Below, one piece after another: positions 52,201 through 63,407 of a DNA stretch of 64,000 bases (positions within the stretch are counted from its first letter, which is position 1; each line of letters opens with the position of its first letter). The notes under the pieces are model-generated. The model had not been told where the DNA came from. It ran no database searches and saw only the letters and a program-made list of their open reading frames with translations. The position numbers and the translations under genes were made by a program. The stretch lies in assembly GCF_030867145.1 (NCBI RefSeq), contig NC_134454.1, forward strand, positions 48,605,830 to 48,669,829, in the 5' to 3' direction. This DNA comes from Opisthocomus hoazin (taxonomy: Eukaryota > Chordata > Aves > Opisthocomiformes > Opisthocomidae).

Positions 52201-53364
52201 GGGAGGAGGATACACAGGGCTTTTTACTGGCTATTTGTACAGGGGTGATTTTCATCCACAATGACCATAAATACCTACTTGTTTCAAATGAAATGTAAAT
52301 TGTACTCTTCCTGTGCCTTGTCAGGTGTGCAGTCTGAGCACATTAACTTATTTATAGCTGTACCTATCCAATGGAAATTCTCACATCCAGGGACATCCTG
52401 CAAATGTGAACATTACTGGGATTACACTGAATCTAAAAAGCCAAGCATGGAAAAAAATTGTGATGCTTGTCACCTGTGATCAGGACATTTTCCCTACAAC
52501 ATTCGTATTTTCTGAAAAAAAAAAGGTTTTTTTGCTGATTTGTCAAATCAAAACATGTAAAAGACAAAGGCATATTATTCTTTGCTAAAACAAGCACAGT
52601 AAACGCTAACGTGATAATGTGATAGTTCAATACATGTTAATTCAAAAACAAGGGAGAAGACAGGAGAAAAGAAGAATTTCTCTTCCCTGTTATCTTTACC
52701 ATTTCGCCTCCATTTTCTTTTCTTCCTATCTTTATAACTTTTTTTTTTTTATCTTTTAAGGAACAGACAACTTGCCACCTCTTGCCCAGATCTTCGAAGT
52801 ATTCTACAAAATCTAGTCCTCCTTTTCCAGGTTGGTTAGAAACTGGGCCTGGTTTGACTGAAAGGGAGAGTTTGCTCCAGTCACTTACACACTCCTGTCT
52901 CAGGCTGGATGAACTCTGTTTGCCTAATTCTGAATCCCCTTGAACATCAAAGGTCTAACTCACACTTCAGGGTTAGCAGGGTCACATTCCACCTAAAAGA
53001 AGACTAATACTGCCTGGATTCCCAACAAGCTTCTTGTTTGACAGTTTTTGTCTCGTTTCTGTTCTCAAATGATGTGCAAGCAAACTTATATTTTGTTACA
53101 TTCTTTAATAATTCAGTAAAAACTCTATGTGAATTCATTCAAAGAATCGCTTACTCTGAACAATCTGCCCTGAGCTGAGCTGTAAGCCTTGAATATTTTC
53201 AGTGTGCCACTGAGGCTTCAGTTTTCCACCTGGCAGTAACTCCTGGCCTCTGGAAAGTTCCTAAATACACAGAAAGATTTCAGAATGCCACCAAAATGAT
53301 CCTGATGCACACTCTCACAGAAATACATTTAGGTATGAGCTTGTACACTGCTTTGCCTTTCACA
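43268..53364. other. Ten kilobases without a recognised gene
   Basis: 43268-44300 is less AT-rich and carries several 'gcctcc', 'ggtgcc' and 'gtgcctaa' motifs that could be an old repeat, unproven. An ORF of 160 codons at 45083-45565 (GTG start) has no domain. Blocks at about 45585-45760, 48060-48480 and 50590-51430 are repeat-free and motif-rich and may be conserved noncoding elements. A (CAAA/CAAAA)n tract lies at 47097-47142 and poly-T runs at about 50931-50944. I see no RNA gene. Confidence 0.45.
47097..47142. repeat. A-rich (CAAA)/(CAAAA) simple repeat
   Basis: Successive CCAAA, CAAAA and poly-A units without interruption by other bases. A plain low-complexity tract. Confidence 0.85.
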
Positions 53365-53548
53365 AGGCACTGGAAGAGGTTGCCCAGAGAAGCTGTGGAT
53401 GCCCCCTCCATGGAAGTGTTCAAGGCCAGGTTGGATGGGGCTTTGAGCAGCCTGGTGTAGTGGAAGGTGTCCTTGCCCATGGCAGGGGGCTTGGAACTAG
53501 GTGATCTTTAAGGTTTCTTCCAGCCCAAACCATTCTATGAGTCTATGA
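53365..53548 (+). mobile_element. CR1 LINE, 3' fragment (ATTCTATG subfamily)
   Basis: Starts 'cacaaggcactggaagaggt' and ends 'ccattctatgagtctatga'. It covers the last codons of RT and the 3' UTR. The 3' tail units are mutated. Confidence 0.92.
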
Positions 53549-56500
53549 CACAATTTTGTGCAAGGAAATTCAGTTAACAAAGTTGGCAAAAGTCAACCCA
53601 TAGCAGTATCAATAAATATGGTCAAACAGAGGACCTCTTCTCTGCTGTTTTTCCCTAACTGTCAGTAAGATTGAAAAAAAGTGCAATCAAGAAAGGGCCT
53701 GAGAGAGAAAAATGCAAAGGAATAAATGGAAGCATAGGAAAAGTAAGTATAAAGTTGTCATCACCAAGGGCAATCATTCCTCAATGGAATAAAGAATGGT
53801 GAAAAAAATGTAAAAGGCATTGGTACTACCCACATGTATATATGATCCTTTGATCTCACGTTGAGGAAACTCACTACCTTTCAGTAAGCGTCAGATTATC
53901 TACATCAGAACACACTGCGAAGCTTTTCAATGTATGAGAATTCACTCCATTTGAGGAGACATAACATGCTGGAAGTCACAAGGCCCAGCTAACCCACAGC
54001 AACCACTCAGCTAATGTTCTCACTTTTCTGTCAAAAAATGATGTCTAGAGCAGTTATATAACTCAGGCTGAAAATGACTATGACATAGACACATCCTTTG
54101 AAAATAGAGTATTACAAAAAGCTTTCAAGCAGGACTGGCTTTGCAATCCCAAAAGACGTACCATGAGTGTGTTGCAAAACCTCATCTCTATAGCATCTCT
54201 GCAGCATCTTCTCACTGGTGTCAAACAAATATAATGAAAGTAAGCATTCTGCAAACTTCATTCAGACCTTGGCTGGAACAAATCCAACTTGGACCTTAAT
54301 AAAGAGCCAGACAGAGAATAGGGAACTTTGTCTCTTTTACAGATAAATTAAAAACGCAAATGCCAAATGTGGCAGGCAAGGAAGGACAGGGTCTAAATCT
54401 GTAAGTCTATTTTTCTCCTGAGACATGAACCTTAATTTAAGGAATATCCTTTCCATTATTTCTAAGCCTTCACATTACAGCATGTAGCCTGTAAGCACAA
54501 TCAGGGTATGCAGAATAGGGCACAGACTGTGAACAAATGGAAGAAACAGGTACTGTATAGATTTGTGGGGTGAATATATAAAATCGACGGAAGAACCGAC
54601 TGAAGCAAATATAAATGATATTGACTGGATTTTACAAGAATATTTGCAGTGGTGTTATATTAAATCCTAACCCTAGTCTGCTTCAGGTCTACTTAAGACC
54701 TGAATGCTAATATATCAGATAAAAGTGATGAGACAATGCTACACAAACAGCAGTTTCACCTGCAGCATAATGAACTGAAATGCCATGGGTATCACGAATA
54801 GCTAATTATCCAATAATTACTCTAATAATTAATCCTATGAATACCACAGGAATTAACATTGATAGAAAATGACCTGAGAGGGAAAATGAAATATATCTAT
54901 GCACAATGGTATTTAAAGGTGGTAAAAATTTGCACCAGTTATTAGAGATGTTTCCAAACAAAGTAATCTTTTGAAAGAAAGCGGGGTAGAAACCCCTTAA
55001 CTTATCACTTAGGACATTTAAAAATAAGCCAAAATAAACCACTGGAAAATTTAACACAATGACTAATCTCACACTGACTCCATAATCTTGCAATACACAC
55101 GGAGAAGGTTCCAAAAACCTATTTTCCATCTCTAATGTCTAATATCTGTAGGCGTCTGGACATGTTTGGGCTATCCAGCCACGGATATTAGGTCTGGCTC
55201 CAGAAAGCAGCATGATGCCAGCATACAACTCAGTTCCCAGAGTTTGGGAAATCTCCAGAGCACTGCTATTGCTAACCACTTTCCCCAAAGTACCGACTTT
55301 AGTCTCATCTTTACCGTCTGTCTAATCTGATCCATCCCTTCTGGGGAACTTTGAAAAGAGCAGCCGCCTCAGGGAAGCAGAAGGACGACAGCATAGCTCA
55401 CCTCCATGATGCACATGGAGAACGATTACTGTTTGTTAGGAAAAACAAAAAACTCATTCGCAACATGCCTGAGAATGGCTGGTGGCTCAGTGTATTTTGA
55501 TGTATCAAAATCCTGAACACAACATTTCACCTGAAAAGAAAACCACAGTTACTATTCAGTGCTGTTACAGAGATGCCCCAGCTCAATATTTTAATGCTTA
55601 TTACTGGCACAGTGACAAGTTTATCACTGACTGTTTTTCTCTGTCATTTCTGAAGCCCTTAGTTTTTGTTAGCTGCAGAAAGGAGATACATTTTCAAAGC
55701 TATCTGTGCCTGGAACACTCCTTTTTGAATGTCAAACTAGAAAGTTTGATTTTCAAAGGTTAGGTGCTCGACGTATTCTGAAAATGAGGCTGTCTGGAAA
55801 TGTCTCATACTGTGCCTCTAATATGGAAGTAACTGAATCATTCATCACGTTGGCAAATGAAACTTTTAAGACACAAAGACATTCTTCTTTCACACCAACA
55901 TTCAGATACCACAGCTAAGGGCACAGTAGAGGAATGGACTGGAACTCTACTAACTGCTTTGACGTCTTCTAATTTTAGGTGAAGTGTAGGAAGAAAGATG
56001 CATGTACCTGCATGAATGTAGCTGCTGTTCTTGTCATAAAATCTGCTTATTATCCAAGGTATCTTCATCCATATAAAAATCCATCTTAATTCATTCTTCT
56101 CTTCTGGTATTTCAATCAAATGAACAAATGAACCAAAGGGAGTTTAGTCTGCTGACCATACCAAAATTTGTACTACTTAACTAAAACTGCTTTTTAAAAG
56201 ACCTAGTCAAATCAGAGCAAATCCTTGCCTGAGCACACTTAAATTAGTTTATTTATTGAGTGACACTGATTTATTTGAATTTGGTAATCTGGGTCAGGAC
56301 TCTGAAATATTTGCATGCCTACTTCATGTTTACTGTACTATTTAGTCTACACACATTTTGTTTTAGTACAAGGAAAGAACGAAACTCTTCTAAGAAGGTG
56401 TAATAAACAAGTCTGACACTCCTTTATAACAGGTCAACTCAATAAAGACATCACCACTTCTTGATGATATGAAGCCAGCTGTGCTTAGAGACCTACTGAA

Positions 56501-57611
56501 ACACGCCCGAAATCAGTTTGCTAACTCCAAATCTACGTTGAATTAGATTTTTATTACTTTAATGAAATTATTTTGAAAGATGGTTTTATTTTAATCACAG
56601 CTAGTTTTGTGTGTAAACAAGGCCTTAGGCAAATATCATCACAGGATACATCAAGGACACCTACTAAATTGAACAGATTCAGGATATGCTTTTGAGTGGC
56701 ATGTTTCACTGCAGCCATCTTCAAATTCCAATACAGAAGACGGAGGAGACCAAATTAGGTACTACCCTTCTAGAGTGCCTGTTACGTTTGTGCTTGTGTA
56801 ATCTGAAACCACAAGAATGAAACTGCTCCTCTCATTTTTGTCCTTCAGCCTACATAGACTGGAAGTCTGCTTACCCACAAAGCTCCTCATTTCTTCATGC
56901 TTCTTGTACAGGAAAACTCAGAATTTCCTATTTCTTGCAAACTTGTATTATATGAATTTCAAAGAAGTATATCCAGAAAATGAAGCACAAACCTATTAGC
57001 TGCTTTAGGGAATATCTAGTTGTATACATTTCAAAAATCTGAAAATAAAAAAAAAAAATCAACAAACCCAGACCAACAACCAAACAAAAAACATCAAACT
57101 GCTTTTGTGTGCAACAAAGAACCGCCATAATACTGTGATGGTTGAAATTGGTTTTGACATAGTGACAGCGCGTGTAGTTTACATTCATCTTTGTAGAACA
57201 TGGTCATTTAAAACCTTCATCTAACTGGCTTAACAGGTGACCAGAAATGTGTTGCTTTCACAATTACTTTTGCCTTTGTTGGGACCAAAAAAGGGTTGGA
57301 GTCCTACTCTGTTCTCTGTTTTGTTTTAACAGCATGTGTGGTCTAGTTTGTAGTTTAGATTGGAACAGAGTTCAAAATAGAAGAAGTCCAGCAAAGTATT
57401 GTGCAATATTTCCATGGTTACTGTACTGGATGCACTGGGTAAATACTCTCAATGATACTTACTATTTCTTATATAAATAACCATCTCGAACTTTACAAGG
57501 ATGCTACTCAATTTTTTGGTACGTGTTATACATGGAAAAGGCATATCGGGGGAAAAAAAAAAAAGGAGACACTGAATTAAACATATATTTAAGGCAAGTT
57601 TATGCATCCTC
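53549..57611. other. Gene-free spacer
   Basis: AT-rich sequence. The ORFs (107 codons or less) have no domains. A poly-A and CAA-rich stretch lies at about 57043-57095. Nothing else is supported. Confidence 0.5.
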
Positions 57612-58845
57612 TCGAGTGGATGGACCTCAAGGCAGGGATTGGGAGAGCAAAGTCCCTCCCACTGTAAGACAAGATCAGGTTCATGACCACCTGAGGAACC
57701 TGAACATACGTAAGTCTGTGGGACCTCATGAGATGCATCCCAGAGTCCTGAGGGAATTGGCTGACATAATTGCCAAGACACTCCTGATGTTATTTGAAAA
57801 GTCATGGCAGTCAGGTGAAGTCCCTGATGACTGGAAGAAGAGAAGCTTTGCACTCATTTTTCAAAAGGGTGGAAAGGAGGACCCTGGGAACTACCAACAT
57901 GTCAGCCTCATCTCTGTGCCTGGGAGGGTCATGGAACAGATCCTCCTAAGGCACATGGAGAACAGGAGGGTGATTAGAGACAGACAGCATGGCTTCCCCA
58001 AGGGCAAGTCCTGCCTGACGAACCTAGTGGCCTTCTAGGATGGAGTGACTGCATCAGTGGACAAGGGAACAGCTACAGAGGTCATCTATCTGGACTTGCG
58101 TAAGGCTTTTGACATGGTCCCCCACAACACCATTCTCTCTACATTGGAGAAATACGGATTTGATGGGCGGACTGTTTGGTGGATAAGGAATTGGCTGGAT
58201 GGTCACATCCAGCGGGTAGTGGTCAAGGGCTCAATGTCCAGATGGAGACTGGTGACGAGTGGTGTCCCTCAGGGGTCTGTACTGGGACCAGTACTGTTTA
58301 ATATCTTCATCAATGACATAGACAGTGAGATCGAGTGCACCCTCAGAAAATTTGCAGACACCAAGCTGAGTGGTAAGGTTGACAAGCTTGAGGGACAGGA
58401 TGCCATCCAGAGGGACCTTGACAAGCTTGAGAGGCGGGCCTGTGTGAACCTCATGAAGTTCAACAATGTCAAGTGTAAGGTCTTGCACCTGGGCTGCACC
58501 AACTCCCGGTATCAATACAAGCTGCGGGATGAAGAGATTGAGAGCAGCCCTGAGGATAAGGACTTGGGGGTACTGGTGGATGAAAAGCTGGACATCACCC
58601 AGCAACATGAGCTCGCAGCCCAGAAGGCCAACTGTATACTGAGCTGCATCAAAGGAAGTGCTGCCAGCAGGTCGAGTGAGGGGATTCTGCCCCCCTGCTC
58701 TGCTCTGGTGAGACCCCACCTGGAGTCCTGTGTCCAGCTCTGGAGCCCCCAGCACAAGAAGGACACAGAACTGTTGGAGCAGGTCCAGAGGAGGGCCACA
58801 AAAATGGTCAGAGGGCTGGAGCACCTCTCCTATGAGACAGGCTAA
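57612..58845 (+). pseudogene. CR1 reverse transcriptase remnant lacking a catalytic Asp
   Basis: One frame, interrupted by an amber TAG at 58036-58038 where tyrosine is usual (AFYD), runs to a stop at 58843-58845. Motif [10 protein letters not shown] lies at about 58087-58113 and motif [12 protein letters not shown] at about 58255-58287. Motif C reads FAD then T at 58351-58362: one codon of the normal FADD is missing, so the second catalytic aspartate is lost in frame. Even without the stop it would not be a working polymerase. Confidence 0.88.
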
Positions 58846-58864
58846 GACAGTCAGGGCTGTTCTG
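57612..58864 (+). mobile_element. CR1 LINE, truncated at both ends (first of a head-to-tail pair)
   Basis: This copy is truncated at its 5' side upstream of the RT domain and lacks its 3' end. It stops near 58864, within the segment after HLSYE, and passes into a second CR1 of another subfamily. It differs from the ATTCTGTG copies by many codons, for example HMENRRVIRDRQHG against [12 protein letters not shown], so it belongs to another subfamily. Its missing 3' part is not found after the second element, so this is not a simple nested insertion. Confidence 0.92.
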
Positions 58865-58866
58865 CT

Positions 58867-60334
58867 GAGCCACTCTCCATCATCTTTGAAAGGTCCTGGA
58901 GGACAGGAGAGGTGTCCAAGGACTGGAGAAAAGCCAATGTCATGCCAGTTTTCGAAAAGGGCAAGAAGGAGTAGCCAGGGAACTACAGGCCAGTCAGCCT
59001 TACCTCCGTCCTGGGAAAAATGATGGGGCAACTCATTCTGGAGGTCATAATTAAGGAAGTGAAGGAAAAGAAGGTTATCAGGAGTAGTCAGCATGGATTC
59101 ACCAAGGGGAAATCATGCTTGACTAATCTGATAGCTTTCTACGACGGCATGACTGGCTGGGTAGGTGAGGGGAGAGCTGTGGGTGTTGTCTACCTCGACT
59201 TCAGCAAGGCCTTTGACACTGTCTCCCATAACATCCTCATAGGGAAGCTCAGGAAGTGTGGGCTGTATGAGTGGTCAGTGAGGCGGATTGAGAACTGGCT
59301 GAATGGCAAAACTCAGAGGGTTGTCATCAGCGGCGCTGAGTCTAGTTGGAGGCCTGTAACTAGTGGTGTTCCTCAGCGGTCAGTACTCGGCCTAGTCTTA
59401 TTCAGCTTCTTCGTCAAATGACCTGGATGAAGAGTTAGAATGTACCCTCAGCAAGTTTGCTGATGACACCAAACTGGGAGGAATTGTAGATACATCAGAA
59501 GGCTGTGCTGCCATTCAGCGTGACCTGGACAGGCTAGAAAGTTGGGCAGAGAGGAACCTGATGAGGTTCAACAAGGGCAAGTGCAGGGTCTTGCACCTGG
59601 GGAGGAACAATCCCATGCCCCAGTACAGGCTCAGGGCGGACCTGCTGGAGAGCAGCTCTGTGGAGAGGGACCTGGGTGTGCTGGTGGACAACAGGTTGAC
59701 CATGAGCCAGCAGTGTGCCCTGACTGCCAAGAAGGCCAGTGGGATCCTGGGGTGCATTCAGAGGAGTGTGGCCAGCAGCTCCAGGGAAGTTCTCCTCCCC
59801 CTCTACTCTGCCCTAGTGAGGCCCCATCTGGAGTACTGTGTCCAGTTCTGGGCTCCCCAGTTCAAGAAAGATGAGGAGCTACTGGAGAGTGTCCAGAGGA
59901 GGGCTACGAGGATGATGAGGGGACTGGAGCATCTCTCCTACAAGGAGAGGCTGAGGGCGCTGGGCTTGTTCAGCCTGAAGAAGGCTGAGAGGGGACCTAA
60001 TAAATGCTTATAAATATCTGAAGGGTGGGTGTCAGAAGGATGGGGCCAGACTCTTTTCAGTGGTGCCCAGCGACAGGACAAGGGGCAATGGGCACAAAGT
60101 GAAGCACAGGAAGTTCCATCTGAACATGAGGAAGAACTTCTTCCCTCTGAGGGTGATGGAGCACTGGAACAGGCTGCCCAGGGAGGTTGTGGAGTCTCCT
60201 TCTCTGGAGATATTCAAGACCCGCCTGGACAAGGTCCTGTGCAGCCTGCTGTAGGTGACCCTGCTTCGGCAGAGGAGTTGGACTAGATGACCCACAGAGG
60301 TCCCTTCCAACGCCGAACATTCTGTGATTCTGTG
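58867..60334 (+). mobile_element. CR1 LINE, 5'-truncated (second of the pair, ATTCTGTG subfamily)
   Basis: Starts in the segment [11 protein letters not shown] upstream of the RT core and reaches two ATTCTGTG units at 60319-60334. Damage in the frame: a TAG at 58972-58974 (in KKE-PGNY), a one-base insertion at about 59416-59418 in FVKND that shifts the frame just before motif C, and a deletion of about five bases near 59980 in the KKRRLRG segment. Motif A (YLDFSKAFD) and motif C (FADD, about 59456-59467) are otherwise recognisable. It is the same subfamily as the 10266-12052 copy and ends about 2.2 kb upstream of the inferred GAS1 TATA-like box. Confidence 0.93.
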
Positions 60335-62189
60335 AAACTTGCATTTCTTCAGCTGAAAGGTGTATGTGAGAATCTTCTCCTATGAACGATGCAGTGCTTC
60401 ACGCCGTGCCCTGCCCTTCAGGCCAGCAGGCAGAGCGAACACCGTCCCCTGCCAGGGAAGCCAGTCAGCTCTGGTGGGACCACGCGCTGACCCTCCTCCT
60501 GCTCAGGCAGCACCTCAGCAGCCTCCTCCCGGCCGTGCCAGGACTCGAGGCCAGCAGCGAAGGCTCCTCTACTCCCTCTCCTGGGAGGTTCGACGTTCAG
60601 CTGCGGCCACCCCTCACGAAGTCAACGGCCTGCTTTCCCCTCCATAAACGAAGGACAGGAGAGCTGGATGGATTTTGCAGATGAAGGCAGGAGCTGGGAG
60701 GGGACAGCGCTCACCCCGCAGCTGTCCGCAGAAGGCAGCCCCGCTGGGACAGATAGCCAGTCATTCCCGCTCTCCCATGCTGGGGAAGCTCTGGAGGCCC
60801 CTGTCCCACGCCAAGGCACGACCCCACCCCGTTGCAATCCCCTCGCTCTGACTTTCTGCGTCTGAAGCTCCCCGGTATCCAGGCCCCCTTCTCTCCAGCT
60901 GCACCAATGTGGACCGGTTTCCCCAGCAGCAGCGAGCGCGGCAGCACTTTGTGCAGCATCTGCAGCGTCATCTCCGACTTACCCACCCCAGACCAGCTGA
61001 CTTCCACCAGCAACAGCGTTGCCAGCCGTGAGCAGGGCTGCAGAACCATGCATGGACAAGCCCAGCATAGACAGCAACGTTTATTTACTGCACCTTGCCT
61101 GAGTGGCACCCGGCATTTTTAATAACGCTATTAAACCAGAACTAAAAGAAATGGCTCTAAACTAGGTGGACAAAGGCAGGGTTTCCGAACCCTGTTTTCA
61201 CAGATTTAAAAGCAGCATCAAACAAACTTTTGCACCAGCAGAGGCAAAACTGCGCCGAAGGAGAAGCACAGGCAGCCTGTAAAACTGCTGACAATGGAGC
61301 ACACCCTTACGAACGCTTCTCAGCGCATCAATCACACTGTCTCCCAGCCACACCACACCGCCGTTCCACCTTCCACGCACTTTCAGGCACACATCAGTCC
61401 GCACCGCACAGCATTCCCAGATCCCCGCGTTTCTGGAAAATAGATTTAGTCCTAATTTGTGTGACAGATGGAGCTGATAGTCTCCGGATGAAAAAAGCGC
61501 CAGTTTTGACAGGCAGCAGATACCGATGCCCCTTGTGGCTGGAGACGATGTTGCTCTGGAATTAAGGTAGCACTGAAACGAAAAGTAATGGGAAACGCAC
61601 CACTACTTACTTTGTCCGGCTCCTCTCCTCGCGCCTTAGTATTTGTACTTTTGTGTCTGCTTCCTTACAAGCGAAGCAAAGGGAACGGAGGGTGTAACAG
61701 GAAGGCAAGACGCCAGCAAGGTGTTCTGCTTTCAAAGAAAACACATTTCATCCCCTTTAACAGATTTTAAACAACTTTTTACTAGCTGGCAGAGCTGGCA
61801 GATCTTCATCAAGTATCGAAGAACTATACCGAGTTACCAGTTTCACCGACCCACTGTGTTTCGGTCAACGAGCATCCTCGTAGGTGTCTTCAACTCGCGC
61901 ACAAAGCTCTCTCTCGAGCTGAACCAGTTTAAAAGCGGCGGGGAATGCCCAAAGTGGAAAGAAAGCGGCAATACCGACGGCACAGCGCGCCAGTACTTAA
62001 CATGGTGGCAGGACACCAGTAACGGAGTTAGCTTTGCCCTCCCTCAGCGGACCGACACACTGAAACCAGCAGCTCCGTTCGGATCCCAGCAAGGAACAAA
62101 GTCGGTCCCGTTTGGAGCCTGACCCTCCCTACCTTTCGGGAAGCGGCTCTCGAATCAGGGGTGAGTTTGGGTACACGCATCACCCGGGC
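60335..62189. other. Moderately GC-rich upstream flank of GAS1, no gene seen
   Basis: 60380-61100 is GC-richer than the desert and CpG-containing; 61100-62150 is intermediate. ORFs of up to 159 codons (61643-62122) occur but show no domain or signal. In human a lncRNA named GAS1RR is annotated near GAS1; whether this flank holds a counterpart cannot be told from sequence alone. Likely content is proximal regulatory DNA. Confidence 0.4.
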
Positions 62190-62448
62190 CGGAGAGCTGG
62201 GTAAAACCTACAGCCAACCACCCCACCCCCACCCCCCCGCGCCGTAAGGAGCGGGCCCAGTTTCGGAGCAGCGTCCCCGCGAAGCAGCCCGCAGCCCCCC
62301 GCCGCTCCCGGGGAGCCCCGCCGCGCCGCCTTAACGGGAGGAGGGGCTCCTCGGGGGGCTGTCACTCTCCTTAAGCCTTTCCTTTCAAGCTTTGAATGTG
62401 AGCAGCCCTCCAGCCCCCCTCTCCCCTTCCCTCCCTCCGGCAGATCGT

Positions 62449-62497
62449 AAAGAGAGGAGGGGAAGGGGGGGAAGAAAAAAAAAAGGAAAAAAAAAAG
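62449..62497 (+). repeat. Uninterrupted 49-base homopurine tract
   Basis: Only A and G occur from 62449 to 62497, first G-rich, then two long A runs. A mirror-like pyrimidine-rich stretch precedes it (about 62407-62438). Such tracts can exclude nucleosomes or form triplex DNA. It lies about 225 bases upstream of the TATA-like box. Confidence 0.8.
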
Positions 62498-62515
62498 TTT
62501 CGACAACAGGCTGGA

Positions 62516-62520
62516 CCAAT
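62516..62520 (+). promoter_or_regulatory. CCAAT box
   Basis: CCAAT in the context 'ggctggaccaatggc', about 200 bases upstream of the TATA-like box. NF-Y binding is plausible. Five bases alone are weak evidence. Confidence 0.3.
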
Positions 62521-62722
62521 GGCAAGTGTCGAGGCAGCGAAAGGGGGCCGAGCGAAGGGAGAAAAGAGTGGAGAAAAGGAGAAAGAGAGCGAGAGAGCGC
62601 AGGCTGGGGGGATGCGTAAAAGAAGAAGCGTTGCTAATTTTTTTTGTTGTTTGTTTGCTTTTCCATGCATGCATAATGAGGCCTAATCAGAGCACGCCGC
62701 TGCTACTCGGAGGGCACTTTTG

Positions 62723-62730
62723 TATTTAAA
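62723..62730 (+). promoter_or_regulatory. Candidate TATA box of GAS1
   Basis: TATTTAAA stands out within the CpG island and would place initiation near 62755, giving a leader of about 790 bases. A second AT-rich site (ATTTATTTTG, 63094-63103) would give a shorter leader of about 400 bases. The sequence does not decide between them. Confidence 0.4.
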
Positions 62731-62920
62731 GCCTTGCGGGAAAGAAAGCTCCGCAGACGGACCCGCAGCGCAGCCCGCGGCGCTTGTTGACAACAGAAGC
62801 AGCACCGGTCGCCCGGAGAGAGAGAAAGAGACCCCGGAGGGAAGGCTGCCTCTTCTCCGACCCCCGCGCTGTCTTCCTGCCAGCGGGGAGAGACGCCGCT
62901 TCTCCGGGAGGGACCGCTCC

Positions 62921-62962
62921 TCCTCCTCATCCTCCTCCTCCATCCTCCTCCTCCTCCCCGCC
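62921..62962 (+). repeat. Interrupted TCC/CCT trinucleotide repeat
   Basis: Runs of TCC broken by CAT triplets, in the inferred leader or promoter. The tract is likely to vary in length. Confidence 0.75.
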
Positions 62963-63014
62963 ACCGCAACGCGCGACCCGCACCGAGAGGGAGCGAGCCG
63001 AGCTGGGACCGCGA

Positions 63015-63172
63015 ATGGCACCGGAGCGGCGGGCATGTGCCGGGATGCTGCGAGCGGAGAGTTGAAAGCTCCCGAGGAGGCGGCGGCGGCGGCATTTATT
63101 TTGTGCAAAAAAAAGAGAAAGAAAAAAAAAAAAGATCATCGGACCCGCACGAGGAGCGGGGCGGCACCATGA
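63015..63172 (+). other. Two overlapping upstream ORFs in the inferred GAS1 leader
   Basis: An ATG at 63015 opens 16 codons ending at 63065, with a second in-frame ATG at 63045. An ATG at 63035 opens 45 codons ending at 63172; it includes an alanine run and a lysine-rich run from the GCG repeat and poly-A tract. They are in the transcript only if the upstream TATA-like box is used. No function is claimed for the peptides. Confidence 0.35.
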
Positions 63173-63246
63173 GCTCTCCCGGCGCAGCCTGCGAGCCCCC
63201 GAGCGCACCCCGGAGCCGCGCTCCTCCGCGCCCCGGTTTGCACTGA
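63169..63246 (+). other. Upstream ORF with strong start context
   Basis: The ATG at 63169 has A at -3 (CACCATGA) and opens a 25-codon proline-, serine- and arginine-rich ORF ending at TGA 63244-63246, about 300 bases before the GAS1 start. With this context ribosomes should often start here, so it may lower or regulate GAS1 translation. Inference only. Confidence 0.45.
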
Positions 63247-63384
63247 TCCCCCCGCCCCAGCCCAACCGCCACCTCCTCTCCGGGCGCCGCCGCCGAGCCG
63301 GGAGCCGCGGGGACGGCCCCGGGCGCCTGCTTCGTGCCGCCGGGCCCGGCTACCGGGGGCGGGAGGGCCCGGGAGCCGGCGCGG

Positions 63385-63393
63385 ATGGATTGA
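63385..63393 (+). other. Minimal upstream ORF (ATG GAT TGA)
   Basis: A start, one Asp codon and a stop. The context is weak at -3 (C) and favourable at +4 (G). Such minimal ORFs can stall or recycle ribosomes, but nothing here proves use. Confidence 0.35.
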
Positions 63394-63407
63394 CGCGAGG
63401 AGACCTC

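Noticed and set aside
55470..55500. A-box-like TGGCTCAGTG, suggesting a tRNA-derived SINE
   Set aside because: No B box at the proper distance and no repeat structure downstream.
58231..59094. 287-codon minus-strand ORF across the CR1 pair
   Set aside because: It is the antisense shadow of CR1 reverse transcriptase and spans the chimeric junction. Antisense openness is common in this GC-rich coding-derived sequence.
61643..62122. 159-codon + strand ORF upstream of the CpG island
   Set aside because: No domain, signal peptide or recognisable family. Possibly part of a noncoding transcript, but unsupported.
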